NCBI GenBank assembly: GCA_963853835.1
Contig: OY970820.1
Coordinates: forward strand, 22,375,873-22,439,872
From: Calendula officinalis
Taxonomy: Eukaryota; Streptophyta; Magnoliopsida; Asterales; Asteraceae
Length of the DNA: 64,000 bases
Direction of reading: 5' to 3'
The notes under the pieces: model-generated
What the model saw: the letters and a program-made list of their open reading frames with translations, nothing else
Database searches by the model: none
What the model was told of the DNA's origin: nothing
Shown: one piece after another, positions 33,608 to 45,706 of the stretch
Numbering within the stretch: the first letter of the stretch is position 1
Layout of the letters: each line of letters opens with the position of its first letter
Translations under genes and position numbers: made by a program

Positions 33608-34749
33608 TGAAGGATTTATGTGCACAGTTAGTCAACCTATGATGATACATCCATGCCTACGAAACACTTAAGGGTCACACCGGTGAGTGCATGTAATACG
33701 AGCAAGTTATGCAATGATACTACGAAGAGGAATGATTCATAATAGTCATTATGAATCGGTTAAGTATTAAGTTAAGTTTAACTTATTACTAGATTAGTTT
33801 AACTAACTAATTAATACAAGTAGTTGTACATTTACTTTTTGAGTAAATATACAATGTATTAATTATATATTATCCATGATATGATTTAAAGCCATTAAAT
33901 CATATAGTAATTGGATAATATTGTTGTATAAATTATATAAATGTTATTATATAATTAATTATTAAAAGTATAAATACAAGTATATAATTCGTGTATACGG
34001 GTACCAAATTATTAGTGTATTAATACTAGACATTTAGTAGTTAAGTGCAACAATAATAAACTAGCTAAATTATAAGGGATGGAAGTGTAAAAAGGAAGTT
34101 TAATTAAGAAGTTAATCTTAATTAAACTAGAAGGGTTTTAAGTGTAAGATCTTCTATTATAAATAGGAGGCTTATGACTTAACCCTAGATGTTGATTCCT
34201 TACACCTAAATCACGAAATCCCTAGCCCCACTTTCCTCCATTCGGCCGAAACTTGGAACACAAGTTTGTGTTCTTCGTTCTTCGTTCTTCGTTCGTTCTT
34301 CGTGTTCTTCAAATATTGAAGAACAAGATCGTTCCAAGTGATCAACTAGAAGATCGCTCGTCATGTTCATCATCAGTGGATCTATCTTAAGCATTAACCT
34401 AAGGTATGTTTCATGGAACACACTTTCTTCCTCTCCTCTTGTTCGATCGGACGAGAACACCAAGAACCCTAGGGTTCTTGGTGAGTGTTCGACGAACACA
34501 CACAAGTATGTGTGTGTGTTCGAGTTTTTCATACAAGGTTTTCTTTCTTGTTAATCTAATCTAGATTTCCAACATCCCAATCCTTTAGGGTTTAACGATT
34601 AGGTTTAATCCCACTTCCGTTTTTAGGAACTAAATCACCTAGTTGGTTTCAACCGGTCAAGAACAAGTTCATGTTCTTGATCAGTGTGGTCGAACCAAGC
34701 ATACTAGGAGGTCGGTCATATGGGTCGATCAGTTATGTGAAACCCTTCA
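33608..34749 (+). repeat. element C 3' LTR
   Basis: 1142 bp, TGAAGG to CCTTCA, matching 15190-16317 with scattered substitutions and an extra set of TTCGTTC repeats near 34270-34305. Followed by the TTATT target duplication at 34750-34754. Confidence 0.9.
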
Positions 34750-34902
34750 TTATTTTCAAATGTTTACCCAAACCGTCCCAAAAACCCCTATAAGTACTCA
34801 CCCTCACCCTCACTTCATCTTCATCACTTCCAAACTTCTCTCTCAAATTTCCACTCAAAAACCTTCCTCCTCAAGCTTTTATCTTTCTTCCCTCTCCCAA
34901 AA

Positions 34903-37900
34903 ATGTCGAAGAAATCCACAAAAGCTGTTCTATCTAGAGCTGACATCGAGTTCAATCAGAACTCAATTCTGGTAGGCAACACCTCTCCACCGGAAAAACT
35001 TGTTGATATCTATCGACCGGTTGGAAAATTCTTGCGTCACTGTCCTATCGGTGGTGCATTCTTTCGATTCATCAAGAGTTTTTACGAATTCTTGCATGAT
35101 TTCTGGATGTCTGCCTCCATTTCTGGAGACAACATCATTGCGCAGGTGAATGGTCATCAAATCACCATCACTGTTGATGATTTCCGAACTGCGTGCGGGT
35201 TCGATTATCTGCTCCCCGTCCAATCAGGAGATGAAGTCTGCTGAAGAAGCTAAAGAGAGTCTAATCCGTATCTCCGGATATAGATTAGAAAATGAAAACG
35301 ACAAGGTGCAGATCTTCAAGAAGTCTCAGCTGACGAGACCCTGGGCCTATTTCTTCACGCACATCATTTAGTGCATAGGCGGCAACTGCGGGTCTCACAA
35401 CCAGTGCAACTCCAGCTTGCAAGTCTTTGCTGAAGCCCTAATCAACGGTCAGCGGATTGATTATGGGAGACTGGTGTACGAGGAGGTCAAGGCCAAGCTG
35501 AAGGCAAAGGGAAATCACATTCCCATTCTCGCTTCTTCACATTGTGCATTGCTCATGTGATGGTTGAGAAGCTGAAGATCGATTATGTCGACCTTCCAGG
35601 GGAATGGATTGAGGTACGTACCTTATCCAACACCATCTATAATTCCAAGAAGGAAGCTGGTAAGGATTTTCCCCTCTCCCCGTACATGCTGAAGATCATT
35701 GATGGTCGGACTAGATCCAAAAGGGATTGATCACTGGGCACCACATCGGAGGAATCTGCCCTACAAGAAGGTAAGTCCTTTCCTCATCTGAAGTGTTTTC
35801 CATCAACTGGACGCCCTCAAACTGTTGATGGAAATACCACCACTTCCACTGGGATCTCCATGCCCATTTATGTGGAAAATGTGGATGTGGATTATATTCC
35901 ACTGGTGGTGAAGAAGCGAGTTAAGCGTCCTGCTCATCGCTCTCCTTCTTCCTCTTCATTCTCTCCACCATCTTCTCCCACTTCACGCGCTCCTTTTTCT
36001 CCTCAGCTGAGGGTAAGAGGGACTGCTACCCGTGGAGAAAGTGTGGTGGCTGATGATGTTGACCTGGCGACAGCAGCATCATCAGGATTCAGCCAGGATC
36101 CTCTGGGCACTCACTTGAGTCCCAGATTAGAGGGATTACGATCAGAAGCTATGCCAGCGGCTGAGAGTAATCCTTCTTATTTACACTCTTACAGTGTTTA
36201 TCAAGGAACTCCACCAACAATCAGAGCTCCTAGTCAAACACTCCTGGCTGATTCTCTTTTTCTCTCTTTTGCTCTTCAACCTCCATCTGCTGATTTCTCA
36301 ACAAGTCAGCAGACTTCAATACGGCAATTTCGTTCTTTAGGAGTTAGTGCCGGCTCCAACCTTCTGCGTAGCTCCTCGACTGATTCATTGTCAGTCGTTG
36401 TAACAAGGGGACAAACTCCACAAGCAACATCAGTCTCTCAACAGACAGCTGGTGAAGTTTTTTGCTCAACCCAAGCCACCCGTGAGTCAGCTGCACACAC
36501 ACCACCACCAACGTCTTCATCACTTTCTAAGTCAGCAGTTGATGACAGATTGACTGGAAGCCAAGTCAATCTTGAAGCTGTTCTTTCTGTTTCCCACAAC
36601 ATCACCAGCACACACCAGCTGGTGGTCGAGGAAACCACCACCGCCAATGAAGGGAAAACTTTAGACCAAGTTGTTACTGAGGCACCCACCCAAGCTGCCA
36701 GTGATCGCGAACGTGTTCTCCAACTGAGCTGTGAGGCAGCTGATACACCACCCAGAGGAACTCTTCCTCCAGTCTCTATACCAGTTTCACCGGCTGGTGA
36801 GACCGAAACTCAAGATAATCAAACAACATTCCATATGATGTTTGATTCGGCTGATGAACCACTTCAGCCCTACTATTCATCCGCTGATGAAGAGTTAGAT
36901 GCTTGGCTTCAAACTGACTTGACAGCTGATGACGACACTTCTGTTAGAAACCCAGAAGTTTCAGCTGGACCCAACTTACCCCCATAGTTTCTGAGCATCC
37001 CATATGAGCCATTCCTCCTAACTCAGGAACATCCACTCCCACAGCTGAGGTTACCCCTCCAGCTGGAGACATACCGGACCCCTACCCCCAAAGCGTCCAA
37101 GTGTCCCATGCTGAATCCAGCAAAGCTGGAGGAAGCATTCCCATCAGAGCCGCTGTTGCTCTGATGTCTAGAGTTGTAACATCCCAGATTCGACCTGGGA
37201 TGACCAAGCTGAGTAAGCAGATGGACACCCTTCGCAGGGATGCTCCAAAGAAGTTTGCTAAAACTGATGAGACTCTCTCTTCCAGCATAACTTCTCTGCA
37301 CACTGAGGTTCACACTCAGACTCCTCAGCTGGTTCTTCTTTCTGAGCAGATTCATCTCAACACCAGCGAGTTCAACACTCTCAAAACGTATATTCACCGA
37401 GAATCTGACAGAGTCGAGAAAGACAAGCTTCTCTCCGAAGCTCGGGCAACAGAAGTAGAAGTTGAACGACAACTGAATACCTTGTCCTCCAAGGTATCTC
37501 CTCTCCAACCAACTGTCGATCGTCTGGCTCTTGCACAGTCAAAGCAAGAGTCTTTGCTGACCCACACTCATAGCCACCTTTCTAAGGGTATTGAGGAGGC
37601 TGCTTCTGCTGTGTCCACAAGAATGGACAAATTGGAGACTGAAGTCAGCTCGCTGACTTCTCAAGTCTCTGGTCTCCAAGGCACCCTCAACCTCATTCTT
37701 CAAAAGTTAAATGAGGGTGTCGCTGTTGTCCATCCTGCTTCAGCACCAGAGAGTACCTTAATTCTTCAGGCACTCTCTAAGGGGGAGAAAGATCAAGCTA
37801 CTTCAGCAGGTGAACAACAAGGTGAACAAAATGCTTCACAAACTATAATCACCTCTGCTGTTGGAGCCAATGTAGAAGACATCCCAGCAGGTGAGACCCC

Positions 37901-39096
37901 AGGATCTCCACCTACCACCTCTGCTGGGATACCAGAAGAAGAAGATGTTTCAGTAGACGAGACACAAATTCCAAACTCATTCGTCACTACTGAAACACCT
38001 GAGGTAACTGCTTCAGCAGGTGAGACAACCATACAATCAACACTCACCGTTGCTGAAGGCTCAGGACAGGAGAACCCTCAACTGGAGTTAAAATTGTCGA
38101 TTCCTTTGGACCAGTTGAGGGCCCACAAGTCCAAGCCCCGCAAATCCAAATCCCTCAACCCATTATACAGGTGAATCCTCAACCTGCTGAGGGGGAGCCT
38201 ACATCTGCCGCGGTTAAAGCTCTCCTTTTAAAGGAAGCTGGAACCACTGCTGATCTTGATGCAACTATTGCCCTTCAAATAAAAACCCAAGAAGAGCTGT
38301 ATCAAAAAGCTGAGGCACAAAGAGCTGAGAACATTAGGTTGTTCAACAAAGTTCTTTGCCAACGTAGGCAAGAAGCAAAAATACCAGCGTAAGGGCCCCC
38401 AAGTCTTCATCCAGCTCTCCACAAGAAGTAGTAATATCTAGAGCTGGAGGACTTGTTGTCTCTGAAAAGATTCCTCTGATAAAAATCAGCACTCAACTCA
38501 ACTATGCTGAGTGGAATGAGTTGCTAGCAGCTTCCAGATCTGCAAAACCGTCAGATACTATAACAGATCTGGAAAGTGAGATAAAAGTCACAATCTTCAC
38601 CTTCAAGACTCTATGCGACAATATCAGGAGACATTCTCCTGAGTTGGCAAATCGCATACCAACTGAATTGCATGATTCTCAAGAAGCTGCTGTCAGAGAA
38701 CCTGCTGGTAAAGGCTCCTCAGCAAGAGGGGAGAAACGTAAGTCTGTTCTTCCCGACCCCTTTGCTGACTCCAGAATACTTGATATTGGGTCTTCAAAAA
38801 TATTTGAAAAACGACCAAGACTCAATATCACAAGAGCTGTCCCCATGGGAGTTAACTTTGTCCCTGGGCTGATCGTTAAAGAACCAATCTACGGCTTTTG
38901 CTATCTGGAGAAGAAGGTGCCTTGCTTTCAAAGGGCTGATGAGTTGTATCTATGCGATATTGATCAACTTTTGATCTATTACAAGTCGTTGAGTTCCTCC
39001 ACTGACGAGGGAAGAGAAATGAAGAAATTAATCGACTCAGCCATCAGCTCACTGTATCACAATGTCATTGGGGAAGCTATGCCCAAGACATTGTAA
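34903..39096 (+). pseudogene. element A third ORF (broken)
   Basis: Starts at the ATG at 34903 (MSKKSTKAVLSRADIEFNQN) and continues in pieces: 34903-35244, about 35220-35371, 35542-35730, 35860-36987, 37101-38174, 38171-38392 and 38521-39096, separated by frameshifts and stops. The N-terminal piece (DIYRPVGKFLRH, FLHDFW, QVNGHQITITVDDFR) aligns by eye with the start of ORF3 in element B. A Ser/Pro/Ala-rich centre full of CAGCTG words and a coiled coil (about 37200-37700) follow. The C-terminal piece (LYLCDIDQLLIYY) ends 200 bp before the right LTR. No signal peptide or membrane segment is visible. It is the counterpart of 18857-22288. Confidence 0.75.
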
Positions 39097-39301
39097 TTTT
39101 GTTTATTTTTTATTTTCCTTGTACTTTTCAGCTTCAATTAATAGAAAATCAAATTTTGTAATATGCTTGTAAACATATTTTAAAAAGATTCAAAAAGAAC
39201 CCAAAGGGTCAAAGCACATAAACATTCAGCTGATCCAAACAACTGAATCAACATAGGTTCATATTTATACAGCTATTCGATTGCATCAAATAGGGGGAGA
39301 T

Positions 39302-40258
39302 TGTTAGTCCCTAGACTAAGTAAATAAGATTTGATGATCGATAGCCAAGAAGAATAAATCAGCTGAAGTATGTATCTCAGCTGAAGTACAAGTATATGCA
39401 ATAAACCTTCAGCTGAGTACGTACTTAGCTCTAGGAAAACAAGACAAATCAGCATCTATAGAAGAGTGTTCATTCGAAGTCTATGTCCAAAGGACAAAGA
39501 CAAGAAGAAGACATCCAGCTGATTGTGGAATCAGCTGATGGTACCTGCTGCTGATGAAGACTTAGTGGAAATGTTCTTGACACTTTGAACATTTCTCTTT
39601 CCCGCTCAAAGAAGAAGAAAACGATGAAGATCTTCTATTTTGAAATAGAAGATAATATGTCAGTACATCATCGTTTGTCCCTCCAAGCATGTAAACGGAA
39701 AGTCAACTACTTTTGTACTATAATAGTACACATTTTCACTGTGCGTCAGAAAAGGTAGCAAAAGGAGTTGACACAAAGTACACTTGGGACTATAACCTAT
39801 GCAAGAGCATTTAATGTTTCCGTGGACGAGTCTACATCGACGAATGATATGTTTACACGTCGAGTATCTTGTGGAAAAAGGAACACGGATCTTGGGCTAT
39901 ATATAGAGACGTAAATGCTTCCATTTAAACACACCTTTTAACATTCATAACACAAGAACATTCTCTGAGAGTTGTTATTGTCTGGTATTAACTTCTTCGT
40001 AGTTATTACCCAGGCATTCAATATCAGCTGTTAGTATAAGCTGATATAAACTCTTCTTGCATTATCTTCTAGTTTGAGCGAACAAAAGTGTCACTTCAAG
40101 TATAAAGTTTTAGTTAGTGTGTACTATATATTTTCGTAAACTTTGTATTGTATTAAGTTGTTTTAATAAACTCTTACTCATTGAAATCTTGTGTGTTCTT
40201 TATCTTAATCGTCTTTACTTGTCATAACGTAACACATTTGTATTCTTGGGATCCAACA
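39302..40258 (+). repeat. element A 3' LTR
   Basis: 957 bp, TGTTAG to CCAACA, with a TATA box at 39898-39907 and U3 CAGCTGA words near 39360, 39378, 39410 and 39518. The purine tract ending GGGGGAGAT immediately precedes it and the ATACT target duplication follows (40259-40263). Confidence 0.93.
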
Positions 40259-40364
40259 ATACTCATTGTGACAAGTTACCTAACCCGTATAAGTATATAA
40301 CCCTACAATGTTAGAACCATCTTCAAGAACTGAAACTACAACATTAAATAAACCAATTGGTCTA

Positions 40365-40576
40365 AATAAATTGGCCACTAAGGATAGCCTTGGGATTTTA
40401 CTTCAAGAGGTCTTGGGTTCAAGCCTTATTGGAGGTAAAAATTGGAGATTAAAAGGTGGTGGGATTTATTCCCCAAACTGGAGGATTCGAGGGAAATCAT
40501 ACTGCCCTTTATGGATGTCATTGTCTAGGCTCGAACCAATAACTTACTAATTTCCCGTTAAAAAAAATTAAAAAAT
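40365..40576 (+). mobile_element. diverged SINE copy
   Basis: Shares the family middle and tail of the SINE at 2695-2890: ATACTGCCC, TATGGATGTCATTGTCTAGG, CTCGAACCAATAACTTACTAA and an A-rich end. A B-box-like GGGTTCAAGCC lies at 40425-40435. The head is more diverged, and I did not find a clear target duplication. Confidence 0.65.
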
Positions 40577-42180
40577 AGGACCATAGTTTCATATCGAGAT
40601 ATCATAAAATGCATTTGTTGGCTATTATGGATAGTAAGCCCATTTACGTCTACACACATTTTATCGAAGTCAAAGAATATATAGATAAAATTGACCTTTG
40701 TGTCATCAGAAACACCATCCCAACAGCACCAAAACTATCAACATTCATAACATTGCAAACACATTGACTTAGTATACAAGAAAAAAAGTCAAACTATTCT
40801 ATTTAATCAACAATTTGCAAAACTTTAATCTTACTCGTGTAATAGAATAATATTAATACCAACTTGTTCATGATTTATCGCCTTCAAGACACTATTTCAA
40901 ATGTATATATAAATTCAATGAATACACGATACATTAACTGATAAAAACAGTCTTGTTGTGATGGTCACATTAAATAATGAGTCTCTTTCTAAAAGAGATT
41001 ATAACATTAGTTAAACTGTAAGCATTTCTCTTTCTTGCTAATGCAACATCTCTAACTTGTCTCAGTGCCAATGTGTGTTCTTCATATTTGGGGTCATATT
41101 GGTTTTATTCAATGGGTCTTTTGGGGGAACCATAAAATACCAGCTTTACCCTTGAACTTCAACTACACCACCCAGATTTAGTTTGTCAAAATGTTGGCTC
41201 ATTTTTCATTCTGGATAAATGTGGACAAAATTAATATTTGATTATAAATATCAAAAATTACTCACAAACCTTGATCATAAAAAATGTAGCCTTTAGAATT
41301 TAGATCTGATGTCAAATGGGTCTTCAACAAAACGGATCAAATGGGTCATGGGTTTTATCACCGCCAGTGAAACTAAATGTGGGCATAATAAACTTATAGA
41401 ATTAACTCCAGGATGTCATTTTAGAAAATCGCCAATTTCATGACCTTGTGTAGTAACACAACTAACAATGCCTTTCGAAAAAACCAGACAAATGAAATCA
41501 ATATCCATATGGAGTGCAGAAACATCACCCTGAAGGCCTGAACAGATTATTAATTTCTTAAAAATGTAACTGAAATTCAACCCCCTTTGACTATAAAAAA
41601 ACATTTTCTACATATTTGTGCATGAGGAAATAAGGGCCGATCCAATTTCAGAACTATCCAAATTAACTATATTTTAATTTAACGACTGGGTTGTTAAAAA
41701 CTAAGTTATTTTGACTTTCTATTTATCTTTTTTTTTTTAATTTGCAGCCCATGGAGTGTTAATCGAACAGATAATGTAACAGAATCACTTGATAATTAGA
41801 TTAACTTCATATTTAAAGGGCTTAATTTGCAGCCCTTTAGTTGTTGATCCAAGGTATAATGTATCAGATTATTACAGGAAACTTCTAAAAGGGTGCACAT
41901 CACAGTTGAAACCGTAAATGTATCACATTTGCAGCTTTCAGAAGAAACCATAAATGAGGCTGCAACTGTAATGTAACCGTAAATGAGGCTATCATTGTAT
42001 TTTATATAGACTTTTGAATTTTGTATTCCAAAATGTGGTTATGTGAAAACGTATGTACTGAAACATAATAATTTTAAATTCTTTGTGATTTAGTATTTTT
42101 ATTTAAAAATAGCATTTCCAAATAATCAGTATGCTGAGTAGGCAGATTCTACTCATTTGTTATGTATGCGAAGAGAAGGT
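40577..42180. other. AT-rich intergenic DNA
   Basis: No ORF, RNA gene or repeat boundary is clear. A TTAATTTGCAGCCC phrase occurs near 41740 and 41824, hinting at an old duplication. Otherwise I see nothing that can be named. Confidence 0.35.
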
Positions 42181-42690
42181 GATTCTAAAGAGCTGCACGG
42201 AGTAGTTACCTCTATTGTGCCTCCCGTTATTGTTGTTGCGGTTAGAACCATAGTCGGAGCATCTCCTTCATTGGTCATGATTGTAGGGTTCTGTTAAATT
42301 AAAAAAAATGCATTAGTAGTCATTAAGGCCATGTGATTTTGATAAAAATAAGAAAGTGTGATACCTTGATTGTGCCAATAGTAGCAGGGTCTGTTGGAAC
42401 ATCGGTTACATCCTTCAAATTTTTGCATTCCATTCGGTGATCTGAGAATGTATGAACGAAATAAACGTATCAAAACGAAATAAACAAAAAGAGATTCACA
42501 CAATCAGAATAGCATTCGTGTTCGTTTAAAAAAAAACCGATTTTTAAGTAAAGTTTTTAAAACAAAACTGAAATTAATAAAAAACGGGAATTGCAAACCT
42601 GTTCAATGGGAATTCGATTACTATTCTGGAATCAAAAGGTGGATGAAATCTGTAACTTTGCTCATTCGTCTTGTATTTATAGGGTTTAGA
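42180..42690 (-). pseudogene. possible spliced gene remnant, minus strand
   Basis: On the minus strand a TATA-like CTATAAATAC (42682-42673) is followed by an ATG at about 42665. Two short phase-compatible exons flanked by good GT-AG signals follow, at about 42441-42364 (KNLKDVTDVPTDPATIGTIK) and about 42291-42211 (NPTIMTNEGDAPTMVLTATT). The predicted peptides do not resemble any family I know, and no long frame results. Placed upstream of a Helitron end, it may be a captured gene fragment, but that is speculation. Confidence 0.25.
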
Positions 42691-42960
42691 AACCCTTAAG
42701 TTGAAGAGGCCGATTTCTTGATTCGAGGTGGGCATTTGAAGGGGGTTATTGTAGAATCGAGGTGGGTAGAGAAATCTAGGGATGTTATCTGTTATTGCAA
42801 CTTCCGGGGATGGTAGACGAAGATCGAGGGAAGCAGCAACGGCTGTGATAAGGGGTATTTGAAAGGGCGTGTGTTTTCAATTTGAAAGGGCTGCGTTTAT
42901 TCTAGAAGGCCGAAATCCGTTTATTGGTATATGTTTTCAATTTTAAACGCATGTAGCTCC

Positions 42961-43033
42961 TAGAGCAGGTGGTTTAGTGCTTGACGTATGACGAGGAGGT
43001 CTCGGGTTCGAGGCATGACGTCTCCTTTTTTTC
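42961..43033 (+). repeat. tRNA-like sequence, probable SINE head
   Basis: An A-box-like GGTGGTTTAGTGC, a B-box-like GGGTTCGAGGC 35 bases later and a run of T at the end give a tRNA-like layout. The acceptor stem does not pair convincingly, so I do not call a tRNA gene. It could be a truncated SINE or a tRNA pseudogene. Confidence 0.35.
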
Positions 43034-43364
43034 TTGATTATCTTGAAATCTTAAAATAGAAAGAAAGTAGCTGAATTTTCTAAAAGATACTTATGGAAAG
43101 AGTCTAAATACTTTATAAAATAGTAGAGATAGGATAATTAAAATTAGAAGGAAAAAAAAAAACATCTTTAACCTAATTCTTTATTTTCTCATTGCCTTAT
43201 ATAGAACAACTTACAATTTTCATTTATATTCTGTTATATTTTGATAATAAACGAAAAATCAAGTTTTTGTGTTTTATAGGTAAAATAAGATATTTGTAAG
43301 CCTCTGAATTAATCGTTTTAAGAGGGTTTTCATATATTTAATAAAAAGTTCTAAATCTGAAAAC

Positions 43365-43591
43365 TTTTAATAAAGTGTTTTTTTTTTAACGACAAGTTAG
43401 CAAGTTAGTGGTTCGAGCCTAGACAGTGACATCCACAAGGGGCGGTATGTCTTCCCTTGAACCTTCCACCTATGGGGAATAAACCCCACGTCCACGACGG
43501 GACTTGAACCCATGACCTTGGCCTTGGGCAACACCTTATCTTTTTCACCAATACCACTAGGCTAGAAGCTTTGGGTTTTTAATAAAGTGTT
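43365..43591 (-). mobile_element. SINE, minus strand, with 15-bp TSD
   Basis: The body, about 43380-43576, reads on the minus strand as the same family as 2695-2890. The head has CTAGCCTAGTGGTATTGG and the B box GGGTTCAAGTCCC; then GACATACCGCCCC, TTGTGGATGTCACTGTCTAG and an A-rich tail. TTTTAATAAAGTGTT is present on both sides (43365-43379 and 43577-43591). Confidence 0.85.
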
Positions 43592-44595
43592 AAAGAGGTT
43601 TTCTAGAGGTTTTAAAGAAAAACAAAGATGCCTACAACTTTTTCTACTAGATGCGATGTATATTTTTTATTTTTTTTGTTTTGGGATCGTTATTAAACAA
43701 ACCAGGGAGGATATAGATATGTGGCTCATCATATTCAAGTAAGGGTTGCTACATTAGTTTTATGTGAGAAGAAACTCCCTGTAAAGTTAAGGGGGGAATT
43801 TTACAAGGTGGCTATTAGACTTGCGATGTGTACGGCTTAGATCCTTTACATGTTTAAATGTTTGAATACCACATCTTCTCCTATATATGAGTATATACAT
43901 TTAATTTACGTTTGCCAACTAGGCAGTTTGGAGCAATCACATTCGCAAATAATGTCATGTGTAATTCTAGGATTGGCCAACATGTCATGTCTCTCTTTCC
44001 AATAATTCGGATTTAAAATTAGAATTAATTGAATTTTCCTTAATTAACAACTTTATTATCGGAAATGATTTAAGAGTAATACAAACAAAATATCCGAATT
44101 TGCTGCTAACATCATGCTATTACCTATTTTAAAAGCTTAATTTAATATTAATTTATAAAACTCCATAATTATGAACTAAGATTTCAGAGCAATATTTCAT
44201 ATATCAAATACGTATATTTAAACCATTTTAGGTTTTAGTTACAAAAACTTTTGAAGCCTTCCCATGTATCAAGAACACCACTTTAAAAGTTCAATAAATT
44301 CAACCATGTAATTCTTACGCTTATTTTCTATATAATTATTTACAAAAAAGTTTTATTGCGCCTCTAAATTTCTTATACCATTTATTCATGTATCAAAAAT
44401 TGTTTCTCATCATTTCAGTTATGGTTTGTTATGTTTGTTATGTTATTTTAACCGTATCACTATATTTAACCTTGAATTGAAGCTGCCTGTTTGTATTTCT
44501 TAACCTCCAAATGAGCCAATCCAGCGGCACATTGTACTTTTGAAACTACGATAGGCACTAAATCAGTTTTGCAACTACGTAAAGCTAATGTCGTA
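43592..44595. other. AT-rich DNA upstream of the helicase remnant
   Basis: No gene is visible. The last 100 bases may include disordered helicase sequence belonging to the truncated Helitron, but no motif can be read. Confidence 0.3.
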
Positions 44596-44599
44596 GTCG

Positions 44600-45706
44600 A
44601 TGCCTCATGTTTTGTTTGGCGGTGATTTTCGGCAAATTCTTCATGTTATTCCAAACGGCTGTAGGCATGACGTGGTTCATGCGACGATCAATGCTTCATA
44701 TATTTGGGACCACTGCACTGTCTTGAATTTAACAGTAAACATGCGGCTGGGTACGGGAGCATCTGAGGTTGAAAGAAAAGAAATAAAGGAATTCGCAGAT
44801 TGGATACTCGATATTGGCAATGGCACTATAGGTACGTATTTCATTTATTTGTAATATTTTATAAACCATTCCATGTTTTTTTGAATGATATCAACTTTTT
44901 TTCTAATTATCTTAACACAGGTGCTGAAAATGATTGGTGAATCGTCAATAGAGTTCCCGGACAACATGCTGATTCCAGAGTCTGATGATAACGTTGGGGC
45001 TATTATTCAAGAAACATACCCTCAGTTGCTGGATAATCTATGGCAACGCAAGTTTTTTCAATATCGGGCCATTCTTGCTCCCACACATGAAATGGTTGAC
45101 ATCATAAATGAACGGATGCTTTCTTCAATTCCCGGAGAAGAAAAGACATACGAGTCATCAGACTCGGATTCTGCTGCAGATGAAGATGATACTATGTTTA
45201 ACCTTGATCTTTACACCACTGATTTCTTGAACAGTATAAAAATATCAGGCGTCCCGCAACATATCTTGAAGTTAAAGATCGGCGCTCCGGTAATGTGTAT
45301 GTGGAATATTGACCAGAAAGCTGGATTGTGCAACTGAACGAGACTTCAGATATTACGATTGGAGGTAAATGGTATAATCGAAGGTAAAATCATATATGTC
45401 GGCAAGGTTGGTACAATTTGCGCTATCCCTCGAATGGTTATTAGTCCTTCCGACAACAAGATGCCTTTGAAATTGAATCGGAGGAAATTTCCTGTTCAGG
45501 TCTGCTTTGCTATGACCATTAATAAAAGTCAAGGTCAGACGTTGTCTCAAGTTGGTTTGTTTATGCAAAAACCGGTATTCTCACATGGTCAGCTTTATGT
45601 AGCTGTATCACGAGTTAAGAACAAGAACCGATTGAAGGTCATTTGTTGTGACAGAGATGGTAATTACACTAATTCAACAACAAATGTCGTTTGCAAAGAA
45701 GTCTGA
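44600..45706 (+). pseudogene. PIF1-like helicase of a Helitron (broken)
   Basis: LFGGDFRQILHVIPNG (44609 onwards) is the Walker B/motif II-III region of PIF1 helicases. An exon-like block with FPDNMLIPESDDNVGAII and LAPTHEMVDIINE follows from about 44921, then LKIGAPVMCMWNID up to a stop at 45337. After a frame change, FAMTINKSQGQT and FSHGQLYVAVSR give the C-terminus, ending 45706. The Walker A P-loop is missing, so it is inactive. A GT-AG-like gap (44832-44920) could be a true intron or a decayed stretch. Confidence 0.82.

Larger units (their letters stand above)
15190..34749 (+). mobile_element. element C: degenerate Copia-type LTR retrotransposon nested in A
   Basis: LTRs 15190-16317 (1128 bp) and 33608-34749 (1142 bp) begin TGAAGG and end CCTTCA, so each LTR carries a perfect 6-bp terminal inverted repeat. 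TTATT duplications lie at 15185-15189 and 34750-34754. The primer site TGGTATCAGAGCCAGG starts at 16319 and the purine tract AAGTGGGAGTC ends at 33607. Inside there is a 2.7-kb leader (interrupted by element B), a broken gag and about 2.5 kb of unrecognised AT-rich sequence. There is no recognisable RT or integrase, so it may be a non-autonomous (LARD or TR-GAG-like) element or a heavily decayed one. Confidence 0.88.
8194..40258 (+). mobile_element. element A: SIRE/Maximus-like Copia retrotransposon, interrupted
   Basis: The LTRs are 8194-9150 and 39302-40258, both 957 bp, beginning TGTTAG and ending CCAACA. Target duplications ATACT flank both sides (8189-8193, 40259-40263). A tRNA-iMet primer site (TGGTATCAGAG, 9153) follows the left LTR and a purine tract (AAATAGGGGGAGAT, 39288-39301) precedes the right LTR. 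Gag-pol occupies 9205-14824 and a third ORF region 34903-39096. Element C (15190-34749) is inserted between them. Without C the element is about 12.5 kb. Its LTRs differ at roughly 3% of sites by eye and its genes carry stops, frameshifts and a deletion. It is old and no longer autonomous. Confidence 0.93.

Noticed and set aside
35860..36987. Independent 375-codon host gene
   Set aside because: Low-complexity Ser/Pro/Thr-rich frame within the third-ORF region of element A, continuous with other pieces of that ORF.
42961..43033. Functional tRNA gene
   Set aside because: A and B boxes are recognisable but the acceptor and anticodon stems do not pair properly; more likely a SINE head or pseudo-tRNA.
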